DNA from: CAYMMX01 sp964391675
GTDB taxonomy: Bacteria; Cyanobacteriota; Vampirovibrionia; Gastranaerophilales; Gastranaerophilaceae
Reading direction: 5' to 3'
Length of the DNA: 64,000 nt
NCBI GenBank assembly: GCA_964391675.1
Contig: CAYMMX010000001.1
Span: forward strand, 62,001 to 126,000
Part shown: piece by piece, positions 1 through 6,888 of the stretch
Position numbering within the stretch: position 1 is the first letter of the stretch
Layout: every line of letters starts with the position of its first letter
The notes under the pieces: generated by a model
Told to the model about the DNA's origin: nothing
Seen by the model: the letters and a program-made list of their open reading frames with translations, nothing else
The model's database searches: none
Program-made: the position numbers and the translations under genes

Positions 1-705
1 ATATTTATTACATTTTTCAACTAAGTTCTGAGGAACAGAAGAAGCTCCGTGTAAAACTATTGGAAAATCATATCCTACAGCTGCATTAACTGCTTTTTTA
101 ATTTCAGCAAGTCTGTCAAAATCAAGTTTAGCTTCGCCTGAAAATTTATAAGCACCATGGCTTGTTCCGATAGCAATAGCTAACGAATCACAACCTGTTT
201 CTGTAACAAATTTAACAGCTTCTTCTACATTTGTAAACTTAGCATCTTTTTCAGAAACATTAACATCATCTTCAATACCGGCTAATTTACCAAGTTCAGC
301 CTCAACTGAAACCCCTCTTTCATGAGCGTATTCAACAACTTTTTTCGTTAATGCAATATTTTCTTCTAATGGGAATCTTGAACCATCAATCATAACTGAT
401 GAAAAACCGCCATCAATACAGTCTTTACAAATTTCAAAATCTGCACCATGATCTAAATGCAAAGCAATAGGAATTGTAGTTGTAGCAAGTGCTGCTTCAA
501 CTAATTTTACTAAATATGTTTGATTAGCATATTTTCTTGCACCTGCAGAAACTTGTAATATTATTGGTGAACGTGTTTCTTCAGCAGCCTCAGCAATTGC
601 TTGAAGTAATTCCATATTATTAACATTATACGCACCAATTGCATATTTGCCTTCTAAGGCCTTTTTGAACATTTCGCCTGTTCCGACTAGTTTTCTCTCA
701 CTCAT
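1..705 (-). CDS. fba: Fructose-bisphosphate aldolase, class II (5' part; runs off the left edge)
   Basis: Cytoplasmic glycolytic/gluconeogenic enzyme that interconverts fructose-1,6-bisphosphate with dihydroxyacetone phosphate and glyceraldehyde-3-phosphate. The 235 codons present begin MSERKLVGTGEMFKKA and have the class II TIM-barrel landmarks: YAIGAYNVNN near the start, ALHLDHG with the zinc-ligand His and catalytic Asp, a VEAELGKLAG segment, and SLAIAIGTSHGAY and VLHGASSVP, which bind zinc and phosphate. Full-length members of this family have about 305 residues, so roughly the last quarter lies beyond position 1. The ATG at 705-703 follows an AGGAGAG ribosome-binding site. A promoter and a palindrome sit just upstream. 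Family assignment is secure. Confidence 0.95.
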   Translation of the reverse strand, partial: MSERKLVGTGEMFKKALEGKYAIGAYNVNNMELLQAIAEAAEETRSPIILQVSAGARKYANQTYLVKLVEAALATTTIPIALHLDHGADFEICKDCIDGGFSSVMIDGSRFPLEENIALTKKVVEYAHERGVSVEAELGKLAGIEDDVNVSEKDAKFTNVEEAVKFVTETGCDSLAIAIGTSHGAYKFSGEAKLDFDRLAEIKKAVNAAVGYDFPIVLHGASSVPQNLVEKCNKY

Positions 706-719
706 TTGAGCTCTCCTAA

Positions 720-737
720 TTTTGTAACCTTACAAAA
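720..737. promoter_or_regulatory. Perfect palindrome at the aldolase transcription start (operator candidate)
   Basis: Two 8-bp arms around a CC/GG centre, TTTTGTAACCTTACAAAA. It lies 3 bp downstream of the predicted -10 of the aldolase gene and 14 bp upstream of its start codon. The core GTAACCTTAC recurs inside another perfect palindrome at 40698-40715, upstream of the RNase E/G gene, in almost the same place relative to that -10. It could be a repressor operator or an mRNA hairpin; binding is not shown. Confidence 0.45.
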
Positions 738-740
738 GGT

Positions 741-769
741 AATTTACAATAAAAAAGAAAAGATTACAA
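741..769 (-). promoter_or_regulatory. Promoter of the aldolase gene
   Basis: On the minus strand, TTGTAA at 769-764 and TAAATT at 746-741 are separated by 17 bp, a good vegetative sigma-factor match. Transcription would start near 734, about 29 nt before the aldolase ATG. Confidence 0.5.
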
Positions 770-890
770 CCTTAAAGATTATCTATTCTTCTTTATTTAA
801 AACTTTTACATTCAAGTTGCATTGTTAATATTTCAGGTAATATTTTAAATATTTTAAATTATTATCTGACTTAAAAACATTAATAAAAAT

Positions 891-1385
891 TTACTTGCCG
901 CTTCCGATAATTTTTCCGTTTTCATCATAAATTACACCATTAATGGAATGGGCAATCAAATTACCTTCCGTATCAAAACGGAACATTTCATTTTTTGATA
1001 CAGTTAAACTTGTTAAAATAAGTTTTCCATCCAAATTATATCTATATCCTCTGTGCGGATATACATGGATTGGTTTATCATATTTGTCTACATAGATTAA
1101 TCTGTTTTTTGAATCATATATATATGCATTAGTATTGTCACCTTTGTATTGAACAGTTATTCCAATAACTTTTCCCAATGGATTGTGAGAATAAATAACT
1201 CTTTGTGTATTGTCTGTTTTTAAAAAATAAGGTGCATTTATTTCAATATAATTTTGCTGACCTTCCTGTAAATACTCTCTGGCTGAACTTACATCAAACG
1301 AAACTTTCCCTTCAAGAGCCTCACCAAAACAAAAACTGCATGATATAAACAAACAAAAAATGATTGAAATTAATATTTTTTTCAT
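891..1385 (-). CDS. Secreted protein of unknown function
   Basis: A 164-residue protein that I do not recognise. It has a Sec signal peptide (two Lys, then the hydrophobic stretch ILISIIFCLFISCSFCFG). The mature part resembles short beta repeats of the kind seen in YD or MORN-like proteins: units such as NLDGKLILTS, DTEGNLIAHS and DENGKIIGSG repeat a (D/N)xxGxxI pattern towards the C-terminus, and YDSKNRLIYV and YSHNPLGKVI fit the same theme earlier. It lies 6 nt downstream of the glycosyltransferase gene, so it is probably the last gene of the hpf-glycosyltransferase unit. Likely periplasmic or surface-located; function unknown. Confidence 0.75.
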   Translation of the reverse strand: MKKILISIIFCLFISCSFCFGEALEGKVSFDVSSAREYLQEGQQNYIEINAPYFLKTDNTQRVIYSHNPLGKVIGITVQYKGDNTNAYIYDSKNRLIYVDKYDKPIHVYPHRGYRYNLDGKLILTSLTVSKNEMFRFDTEGNLIAHSINGVIYDENGKIIGSGK

Positions 1386-1391
1386 GAAAAA

Positions 1392-2183
1392 TTAACCTCC
1401 ATAAAAATACTCTAATTCAGAATTTAAATCCAGTTTTTTTGCATTTTTTTTGAATATTTTGGATTTATAAATACCAATTTTTGCAAATAAATATTCAAAA
1501 CTAACCATAATTACACCCAATCCATATTTACAGGAACGAATAAAGTTAATTGAAGAAGCTTCTTTAAAATATTTTGTAGGACAAGATACTTCGCCTATTT
1601 TATAACCATAATAAAACAACAAAGCAATAATTTGATTATCGAAAAGAAAATCATTACTACACTCTGCAAGGGGTAATTTTTCTAAAACATTTTTACTAAA
1701 AGCCCTAAATCCGGTATGGTATTCAGAAAGATTCTCACCTAAACAAATATTTTGAAATACCGTTAAAATTCTATTTGATAAAAATTTATAAAAAGGCATT
1801 CCGCCTCTAAGCGCATTTTTACCAAGCATTCTGGAAGCAAATACCGCATCATATTCACCAAACGCAATCATAGAGGCCATTGCCGGAACCAGTTTGGGCG
1901 TATATTGATAATCCGGATGCAACATTACAATAATATCTGCACCTGCCGACAAAGCAGCTTTATAGCATGATTTTTGATTAGCACCATATCCCTTGTTTTC
2001 TTTATGAATAATCGTAGTAATCTTTAATTCGCGTGAAATATTTTTTGTATTATCTTCTGAATTATCATCTACTAGAATAATTTCATCTACAAAATCATTA
2101 TAAATTTCTTCATAAGTCTGTTTCAAAGTTTTTTCAGCGTTGTAAGCCGGCATTATTACAATGACTTTTTTGTTGTTAATCAT
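1392..2183 (-). CDS. Family 2 glycosyltransferase (DPM1/polyprenyl-phosphate type)
   Basis: A 263-residue GT-A fold glycosyltransferase. The N-terminus KKVIVIMPAYNAEKTL is the typical nucleotide-binding opening. EIILVDDNSEDNT and MLHPDYQY supply the acidic residues for nucleotide-sugar and metal binding. HTGFRAFSKNVLEKLP fits dolichyl-phosphate-mannose-synthase-like enzymes. No C-terminal membrane segments like those of GtrB or ArnC are evident, so it may be a soluble or peripheral enzyme that loads sugar onto a lipid carrier at the inner membrane. The gene lies 30 nt downstream of hpf. The sugar and acceptor cannot be read from sequence. Confidence 0.85.
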   Translation of the reverse strand: MINNKKVIVIMPAYNAEKTLKQTYEEIYNDFVDEIILVDDNSEDNTKNISRELKITTIIHKENKGYGANQKSCYKAALSAGADIIVMLHPDYQYTPKLVPAMASMIAFGEYDAVFASRMLGKNALRGGMPFYKFLSNRILTVFQNICLGENLSEYHTGFRAFSKNVLEKLPLAECSNDFLFDNQIIALLFYYGYKIGEVSCPTKYFKEASSINFIRSCKYGLGVIMVSFEYLFAKIGIYKSKIFKKNAKKLDLNSELEYFYGG

Positions 2184-2213
2184 TTTAGCTGTCTCTTGGC
2201 TATTTTTAACTCT

Positions 2214-2591
2214 TTATTCTAAAATTTCTGCTTCTTCTTCTATTTCTTCTTCAATATTACTATTGATTCTTATGGAAGCTGATTTGTCTTTAGATGAAAG
2301 TGTTTTATCTTTATATTTTTTAACCTGTCTGTCTAATTTATCTGCCAGTAAATCAATACTTGCATACATAGAATCTGCTGACTCTTCGCAATGGATAGCT
2401 CCCGAAGTAAGCTTACAAAGAACTTCTGCTATATGTTTTCCTGTTGCAGCAGGATTTTTTATAACAGATAATATAACATCAATTGCCTGTATCTGATCAT
2501 AATGATTGGTTACTTTCCCAATTTTTTCTTTAACATAAGTTTTTATAGCATCTGTAATTTCTATATTTCGTCCATTTACGTGGATGTGCAT
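2214..2591 (-). CDS. hpf: Ribosome hibernation promoting factor (short form)
   Basis: A 125-residue HPF/RaiA-family protein that binds the 30S decoding region and inactivates ribosomes in stationary phase or stress. The opening MHIHVNGRNIEITDAIKTYV is diagnostic, and the S30AE domain fills residues 1-100 (EVLCKLTSGAIHCEESADSM in the middle). The last 25 residues are mostly acidic (EEEIEEEAEILE), and the S30AE-dimerisation domain of long HPF is absent, so it is a short-form factor. An SD sequence CGGAGGT precedes the ATG. It is probably first in a unit with the glycosyltransferase and the secreted protein. Confidence 0.92.
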   Translation of the reverse strand: MHIHVNGRNIEITDAIKTYVKEKIGKVTNHYDQIQAIDVILSVIKNPAATGKHIAEVLCKLTSGAIHCEESADSMYASIDLLADKLDRQVKKYKDKTLSSKDKSASIRINSNIEEEIEEEAEILE

Positions 2592-2634
2592 AATACCTCC
2601 GATTTAGTGTAATTTCTTCTAATAATACTTGACC

Positions 2635-2640
2635 ATTATA
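2635..2640 (-). promoter_or_regulatory. Candidate -10 element for hpf
   Basis: A perfect TATAAT on the minus strand, 43 nt upstream of the hpf ATG. A weak TTTAAA-like -35 lies about 16 bp further upstream. Support rests mainly on the -10. Confidence 0.35.
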
Positions 2641-2741
2641 TAACAAAATATAAATTTTTAAAGGGGTAATATTAATTAAATTTGTTTGATATACCTTCCA
2701 ATAAACAGTATATGATTTTTTAAAGAAAATAATTATGCATG

Positions 2742-2780
2742 TAAAAAAATAAAAAAGGCGACACTTCCCCAAGTTCGCCT
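2742..2780 (-). terminator. Rho-independent terminator after the small Cys-rich gene
   Basis: Read on the minus strand, a 10-bp stem with one bulged base and a GGGG tetraloop (arms 2780-2771 and 2766-2756) is followed by TTTTTTATTTTTTT. It lies 32 nt after the stop of the 2812-3030 gene and separates it from hpf. Confidence 0.8.
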
Positions 2781-2811
2781 AAAAATAATCTTTTTCATTC
2801 TCTTCCAATAT

Positions 2812-3030
2812 TTAATCTTGAATTACTTGTTGTAACTCCACATCAGGAGTTCCAATAACTCTCACTAATTCTAAAACAGCAGCTTTCATTTGACATTTTT
2901 GGGTAGTACCGCTAAAGAAATCACTATAAAAGCATCCTTCACAATTACATCCTCTTTTATAACAATCTATTGCTGTAGGAGTCCATCTTCTAACTGCGAC
3001 AGCTCTTCCCATATCACGACTTCTAAACAA
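2812..3030 (-). CDS. Small Cys-motif protein (72 aa, TTG start)
   Basis: Unrecognised small protein. Near the middle is a compact cysteine cluster, CYKRGCNCEGC, followed 12 residues later by another Cys (KCQMKAAVLELVR). Five cysteines in 25 residues suggest a bound zinc ion or Fe-S cluster. The C-terminal part looks helical and could hold a partner or nucleic acid. I place the start at the TTG at 3030-3028 because GGAGGGG lies 6 nt before it; a longer frame opens at a TTG at 3045 but would put that ribosome-binding site inside the coding region. It is a monocistronic unit closed by a clear terminator. Confidence 0.65.
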   Translation of the reverse strand: MFRSRDMGRAVAVRRWTPTAIDCYKRGCNCEGCFYSDFFSGTTQKCQMKAAVLELVRVIGTPDVELQQVIQD

Positions 3031-3279
3031 TATTTTCCCCTCCAATACGAAATACTATTTTAATACCCATTTAATAAAGTACCAGAATGATCTTTATAAA
3101 TTCGTATTTAATTTTTACAACTACCCCAAGAGGCTCATCGAGCCTTGTTCAAATTCTATTATAAGGAGTAAGAATCTTTTTGCAAGAGGGTTTTAAGCAC
3201 AATATTACATTTTGAAACAATCAACTCAATCATGCATTACTGCTACATTTCAAGTATATTAAACATGATACATCATAAG

Positions 3280-3422
3280 CTATGACATGATTGCAGGTAT
3301 AGGCAACCATGAAAACATGCACCGAACATGGTTTTTCATGGTTCAGAATACCTGATTTTTCAATTAAGAAATGTAACATTTCTAAGCATGGGCATGCCTC
3401 AATGTCATGTATAGACTTTTTT
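3280..3422 (+). ncRNA. Candidate structured non-coding RNA, family unknown
   Basis: The 3031-3511 interval has no convincing ORF but contains a nested fold. A closing stem pairs 3280-3293 with 3400-3414 (13 bp with small bulges). Inside it, a long hairpin pairs 3294-3300 with 3348-3354 and 3305-3315 with 3333-3343 (7 + 11 bp around a 4x4 internal loop). A second hairpin pairs 3367-3373 with 3377-3383. The closing stem is followed by AC and six Ts, like a transcript end. I do not recognise 6S, SRP, RNase P, tmRNA or a riboswitch motif. A separate 6-bp GC hairpin lies at 3131-3145. No strong promoter was identified upstream. Confidence 0.45.
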
Positions 3423-3445
3423 ACTCAATAAATCTATACAATAAT

Positions 3446-3474
3446 TTGTTTATAGAATATATTTAAGATAAAAT
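3446..3474 (+). promoter_or_regulatory. Promoter of the min operon
   Basis: TTGTTT (3446-3451) and TAAAAT (3469-3474) are separated by 17 bp. Transcription would start about 30 nt before the minC ATG. Confidence 0.5.
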
Positions 3475-3511
3475 TTATAAAGAAAGAGATTATTAAGTAG
3501 GATAGTTTATT

Positions 3512-4393
3512 ATGGAAAATGAAGGTTTTGTTGAAGATGGTTTTATTATTGATTTAAGCAATGCAAAAGATGCAGCTGAAATTATATATGAACTAAGCAG
3601 TATACTAGATATGCCTGAAGCCAAAGAAAAGAAAATATGCCTAAAGCTTGGAAATATTGACTTAAGTCAATCACAGCTTTTAAGTATTAAGTCTTTGATT
3701 AGTTCTATGCTTTCAGAACTGGCTTTTATTGATACTAATTCAGAAAAAACAGAATTATCTGCATTAAATTTAGGAGTAATAGTATCTCAGCTTACAAATG
3801 AAATAGAAATTCAAGTTCCGGAACTTGAATTTACACATGACTCAAATGATACAGAAATTGACGAATCAAAAGATAGTTCTTCATATGAATTAATAGAACA
3901 GCAAGAAATTAAAGAAGAAAAAATTGAAGTTATAGAAAAATCCGAAGAAGAGCTTAAAGCTGAAGAAAGACTTGAAGAACTAATTAATGAAGAAAACGAT
4001 AAAGTAACAGAAAAAGAAGCTTGTATATATGAAATATCAAAACTTCCAACTTTATACTTGCAACAAACACTTCGCTCAGGACAGACTATGAGCTATGACG
4101 GTAATATAGTACTAATAGGAGATGCAAACCCTGGAAGTGAAATTATTGCAAAAGGAGACATAACTGTTTGGGGAATTTTAGGTGGAATTGCACATGCAGG
4201 AGCAAGAGGAAATGATTTTGCAAAAATCAGAGCCTTAAAATTAAATGCAATTCAACTTAGAATCTCGGGTTTTTATGCAAGACGACCAGATTCTATAAAT
4301 ATTCCATTTATTCAGAGAACAAATGAGTTTACTCCTGAAGAAGCAAAAGTTTGGAATAAAGAAATTTCAATAAATAAAATTTACGAAAAATAA
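3512..4393 (+). CDS. minC: Septum-site determining protein MinC
   Basis: Division inhibitor that with MinD blocks FtsZ assembly away from midcell. The C-terminal beta-helix domain (about residues 183-260) is clear: QQTLRSGQTMSYDGNIVLIG, then ANPGSEIIAKGDITVWG and GGIAHAGARGN, the MinD-binding and dimerising surface. The N-terminal domain (about 1-100) is divergent but keeps the helix-strand pattern of MinC_N. Between them, residues about 108-170 form a strongly acidic linker (for example KSEEELKAEERLEELINEEN), much longer than in E. coli MinC; the total is 293 residues against about 230. First gene of minC-minD-minE; its own promoter is seen upstream. Confidence 0.92.
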   Translation: MENEGFVEDGFIIDLSNAKDAAEIIYELSSILDMPEAKEKKICLKLGNIDLSQSQLLSIKSLISSMLSELAFIDTNSEKTELSALNLGVIVSQLTNEIEIQVPELEFTHDSNDTEIDESKDSSSYELIEQQEIKEEKIEVIEKSEEELKAEERLEELINEENDKVTEKEACIYEISKLPTLYLQQTLRSGQTMSYDGNIVLIGDANPGSEIIAKGDITVWGILGGIAHAGARGNDFAKIRALKLNAIQLRISGFYARRPDSINIPFIQRTNEFTPEEAKVWNKEISINKIYEK

Positions 4394-4424
4394 ACAAAAG
4401 TAATAACGATTAATACAGTAAGGG

Positions 4425-4441
4425 CACGAAACGATTTCGTG
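4425..4441 (+). promoter_or_regulatory. Hairpin just upstream of the minD ribosome-binding site
   Basis: A perfect 7-bp stem (CACGAAA with TTTCGTG) and a CGA loop, ending one base before the SD-like AAAGGTG of minD. No T-run follows, so it is not a terminator. It may stabilise the mRNA or set the minC:minD ratio. Confidence 0.45.
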
Positions 4442-4454
4442 TAAAGGTGAAAAA

Positions 4455-5273
4455 ATGAGTGGTCGAGTAATAGTAATAACATCCGGTAAAGGTGGGGTAG
4501 GTAAAACAACAACCAGTGCCAATATAGGAACAGCACTTGCCAAAGCAGGACAAAAAGTTGTACTAATAGACACAGATATAGGACTAAGGAACTTAGATTT
4601 ACTTTTAGGGCTTGAAAATAGAATTGTTTACACAATTGTTGATGTAGTTGAAGAACGTTGCAAACTGAAACAAGCATTGGTTAAAGATAAGAAAAATCCT
4701 AACCTTTGTTTACTTGCGGCAGCACAAACCAGAGATAAAAGTGCGTTAAGTCAAGAACAATTAAAATCAATATGCGAAGAATTAAAAGAAGATAATGATT
4801 ATATTATTGTAGACTGTCCTGCCGGTATTGAACAAGGGTTTCAAAATGCAGTAGCAGGTGCAAACGAAGCTATTGTTGTAACAACTCCTGAGATGTCTGC
4901 TGTTCGTGATGCAGATAGAATTATCGGGCTTTTGGAAGCAAAGGAAGAAATTGAATCTTATAAGCTTCTTTTGAACAGAGTCAGACCTAGTCTTATAAAA
5001 ACAAATGATATGATGAGCGTTGATGATGTGGTTGATATCTTATCATGCCCGCTGATAGGTATAATACCTGAAGACATAGGCGTTATAACCTCTACAAATA
5101 AGGGTGAACCGGTTGTTAATGATGAAAAATCTCTTGCAGGAAAAGCTTACCAAAATGTAGCCAAAAGAATAATGGGCGAGGAAGTTGATTTTCTTAATCT
5201 TGACGAACCAAAAAGTGTTGTGGAAAAAGTTAAAAAGTTCTTTACCAAACTTTTTAGTAAGGAGCAACAATAA
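4455..5273 (+). CDS. minD: Septum-site determining ATPase MinD
   Basis: Membrane-cycling ParA/MinD-family ATPase of 272 residues. The deviant Walker A motif GKGGVGKTTT has the signature Lys12 as well as Lys17. VVLIDTDIGLRNLDLLLGLE gives the switch I/A' region and DYIIVDCPAGIEQGF the Walker B. The C-terminal segment VVEKVKKFFTKLF is the amphipathic membrane-targeting helix. MinD recruits MinC and is released by MinE. The stop codon overlaps the minE start (TAATG), indicating translational coupling. Confidence 0.97.
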   Translation: MSGRVIVITSGKGGVGKTTTSANIGTALAKAGQKVVLIDTDIGLRNLDLLLGLENRIVYTIVDVVEERCKLKQALVKDKKNPNLCLLAAAQTRDKSALSQEQLKSICEELKEDNDYIIVDCPAGIEQGFQNAVAGANEAIVVTTPEMSAVRDADRIIGLLEAKEEIESYKLLLNRVRPSLIKTNDMMSVDDVVDILSCPLIGIIPEDIGVITSTNKGEPVVNDEKSLAGKAYQNVAKRIMGEEVDFLNLDEPKSVVEKVKKFFTKLFSKEQQ

Positions 5274-5827
5274 TGAGAGAAATATTTACAGAGTTATATA
5301 AAAAAGTTCTTGGATTTTTCCAAGCGCAAGAAAAAGGAACAGAATCAAAAACAGTTGCGGTAAATCGTATGAAACTTGTTTTGATGCAGGATAGAACAAA
5401 TTTAACTCCGCTTTTACTTGAAAAACTAAGAGGCGAAATGATTGATGTTCTATCAAAATATGTTGAAATGGATAAAGATGCTCTTGAACTTAATTTTGAA
5501 CAAGAAGGAGATCAAATGGCCCTTATGCTTTCTATTCCGGTAATAAGAGCCAAGGAAGAAGAAGAAATTAATGCACTGATTGAAGCAGAAAAAAAGACAA
5601 AAGAAGAATCTGAAAAAGAAATGGAAGAAGACACTGAAATTTCAGAAACTAAAGAAGAAGGACAACAAGAAGAAGATGAATCTATAGAATACTCTGAAGA
5701 AACTTCTGAAAAAGAAGAAGAAAATGAAACTCTAGAAACTGAAGAAGAAGAACAAGAAAAGGAAGAAACTGAAGTAGAAGAAAAACCTTCAGGAAAAACA
5801 AAGAAAAGAAATAAGAATGAAAATTAA
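5273..5827 (+). CDS. minE: Cell division topological specificity factor MinE with a long acidic tail
   Basis: MinE stimulates the MinD ATPase and drives pole-to-pole oscillation or gradient formation. Residues 1-35 hold the membrane/anti-MinCD segment (KKVLGFFQ) and residues about 30-95 the topological domain: VAVNRMKLVLMQDRTNLTPL is typical, then LRGEMIDVLSKYVEMD and ALMLSIPVIR. From about residue 95 to 175 the chain is almost entirely Glu/Lys/Thr, rich in EEE runs, and is absent from standard MinE of about 85-90 residues. The total of 184 residues is therefore double the norm. It overlaps minD by 1 base and the next small gene by 11 bases. Confidence 0.93.
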   Translation: MREIFTELYKKVLGFFQAQEKGTESKTVAVNRMKLVLMQDRTNLTPLLLEKLRGEMIDVLSKYVEMDKDALELNFEQEGDQMALMLSIPVIRAKEEEEINALIEAEKKTKEESEKEMEEDTEISETKEEGQQEEDESIEYSEETSEKEEENETLETEEEEQEKEETEVEEKPSGKTKKRNKNEN

Positions 5828-6053
5828 TACTATAAATCAACAATCTTTCATAAAAGTTCCGACTATTTTAAGCAAAAATAAAATGAAATCAGCAATTGAA
5901 AATATGACCGGAATAAAAAGAAATAATATAATAGCTGATACTTGGTTATATGATAATGATGCTAATTATCTTATGGTGTTATACAAATATTTAAAAAGCC
6001 ATCTGGAATTATATTATGATTTTATAATCAAAAAACATAATATGAAAAAATAA
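5817..6053 (+). CDS. Small protein of unknown function, fourth gene of the min operon
   Basis: A 78-residue basic protein (MKINTINQQSFIKVP start). It has no recognisable domain, but a helical C-terminal half with many Tyr and Leu (YLMVLYKYLKSHLELYYDF) could contact membrane or a partner. Its ATG lies inside the last codons of minE (11-nt overlap), so it is probably expressed by translational coupling. A strong bidirectional terminator follows directly, making it the last gene of minC-minD-minE. Function is unknown; a link to division-site placement is an inference from position only. Confidence 0.6.
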   Translation: MKINTINQQSFIKVPTILSKNKMKSAIENMTGIKRNNIIADTWLYDNDANYLMVLYKYLKSHLELYYDFIIKKHNMKK

Positions 6054-6056
6054 TTT

Positions 6057-6099
6057 AAAGAATAAAAGAGAAAATTTGGATTTTTCTCTTTTATTCTTT
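6057..6099. terminator. Bidirectional terminator between the min operon and the tadA unit
   Basis: Perfect 18-bp stem (6057-6074 with 6082-6099) and a 7-nt loop between convergent genes. The 3' arm is T-rich in each orientation. It serves 5817-6053 on plus and 6106-6864 on minus. Confidence 0.8.
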
Positions 6100-6105
6100 A
6101 GTATA

Positions 6106-6864
6106 TCATTTACTATTTACACCTAACCCAAATATAGCAAAATCAAATTTAACAGGATCTTTTGAATCAAAATTTTTAAGATTATTTGTTAACTCAATGA
6201 CAGCTTTAAAGTCGTTACTGCTTCGTTTCAATAATCCCATTTCCCTTGATAATCTTGCTACATGAACATCTAATGGGATTAAAAGTTCACTTGTGCTAAT
6301 AAATTTCCATATTCCTAAATCAACAGGAGGTTTCCTCACCATCCAACGCAAAAACATACACATACGTTTCATTGCACCAGAATTTTTTGGGTTCGGAATA
6401 AGATGATAGAATCCTTGCCCCACTTGGCTTTTCACGTTTGCATAAAAATAATCAGTAACAGTTTGGAACATATTTAAAACAGAATTATCTATATTATACC
6501 CGTACTCAAACAAATCTTTCAGTCTTTTATTTTCTTTGTATAATTTCTGTAAAATACTAAAAACCTCAATAATATCAAAATCTTTTGCAAAACGATAATT
6601 AAAACCCTTTAATGTCTTAGGATTAAAATTTAAAACATATTCTAAAGGCTTATTATCCATTATCGAAAATAACTCTTCTAATTTTTTTATAAAAACTTTT
6701 CTGCTCCCAAAAGCGAATAAAGAGGATATAAATCCAACAAGCTCAATATCTTTATCATTATTAAATTTATGTAAAAATTGAATCGGATCATCTTTAATAA
6801 AAGATTCAACCTCGTATTTTTCAGTTAAATATTCCAATTCATTTTTAATATTATTGTGATTCAT
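6106..6864 (-). CDS. TIGR02757 (DUF2400) family protein
   Basis: A 252-residue member of a conserved family found in Bacteroidetes, Epsilonproteobacteria and related gut bacteria. Recognisable segments are VGFISSLFAFGSRKVFIKKL, a region ending RMCMFLRWMVRKPPVDLGIW, and IPLDVHVARLSREMGL near the C-terminus. The helical layout and the PLDVHVARL motif recall helix-hairpin-helix DNA glycosylase folds, but catalytic function is unproven. It lies 24 nt after tadA and is the last gene of the response regulator-kinase-tadA unit. Confidence 0.85.
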   Translation of the reverse strand: MNHNNIKNELEYLTEKYEVESFIKDDPIQFLHKFNNDKDIELVGFISSLFAFGSRKVFIKKLEELFSIMDNKPLEYVLNFNPKTLKGFNYRFAKDFDIIEVFSILQKLYKENKRLKDLFEYGYNIDNSVLNMFQTVTDYFYANVKSQVGQGFYHLIPNPKNSGAMKRMCMFLRWMVRKPPVDLGIWKFISTSELLIPLDVHVARLSREMGLLKRSSNDFKAVIELTNNLKNFDSKDPVKFDFAIFGLGVNSK

Positions 6865-6888
6865 TTTTTCTCTTATTATATCGAATTT

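Noticed and set aside
2530..2772. 80-residue minus-strand ORF overlapping hpf
   Set aside because: Covers the hpf 5' region and the terminator, has no ribosome-binding site, and is out of frame with hpf.
3046..3511. tRNA, tmRNA, RNase P or SRP RNA in the 3046-3511 gap
   Set aside because: No cloverleaf, no GTTCRANNC arm, and none of the conserved motifs of these RNAs could be found; only an unassigned fold remains.
4381..4677. Hydrophobic minus-strand ORFs opposite minD
   Set aside because: They are antisense shadows of the well-supported minD gene.
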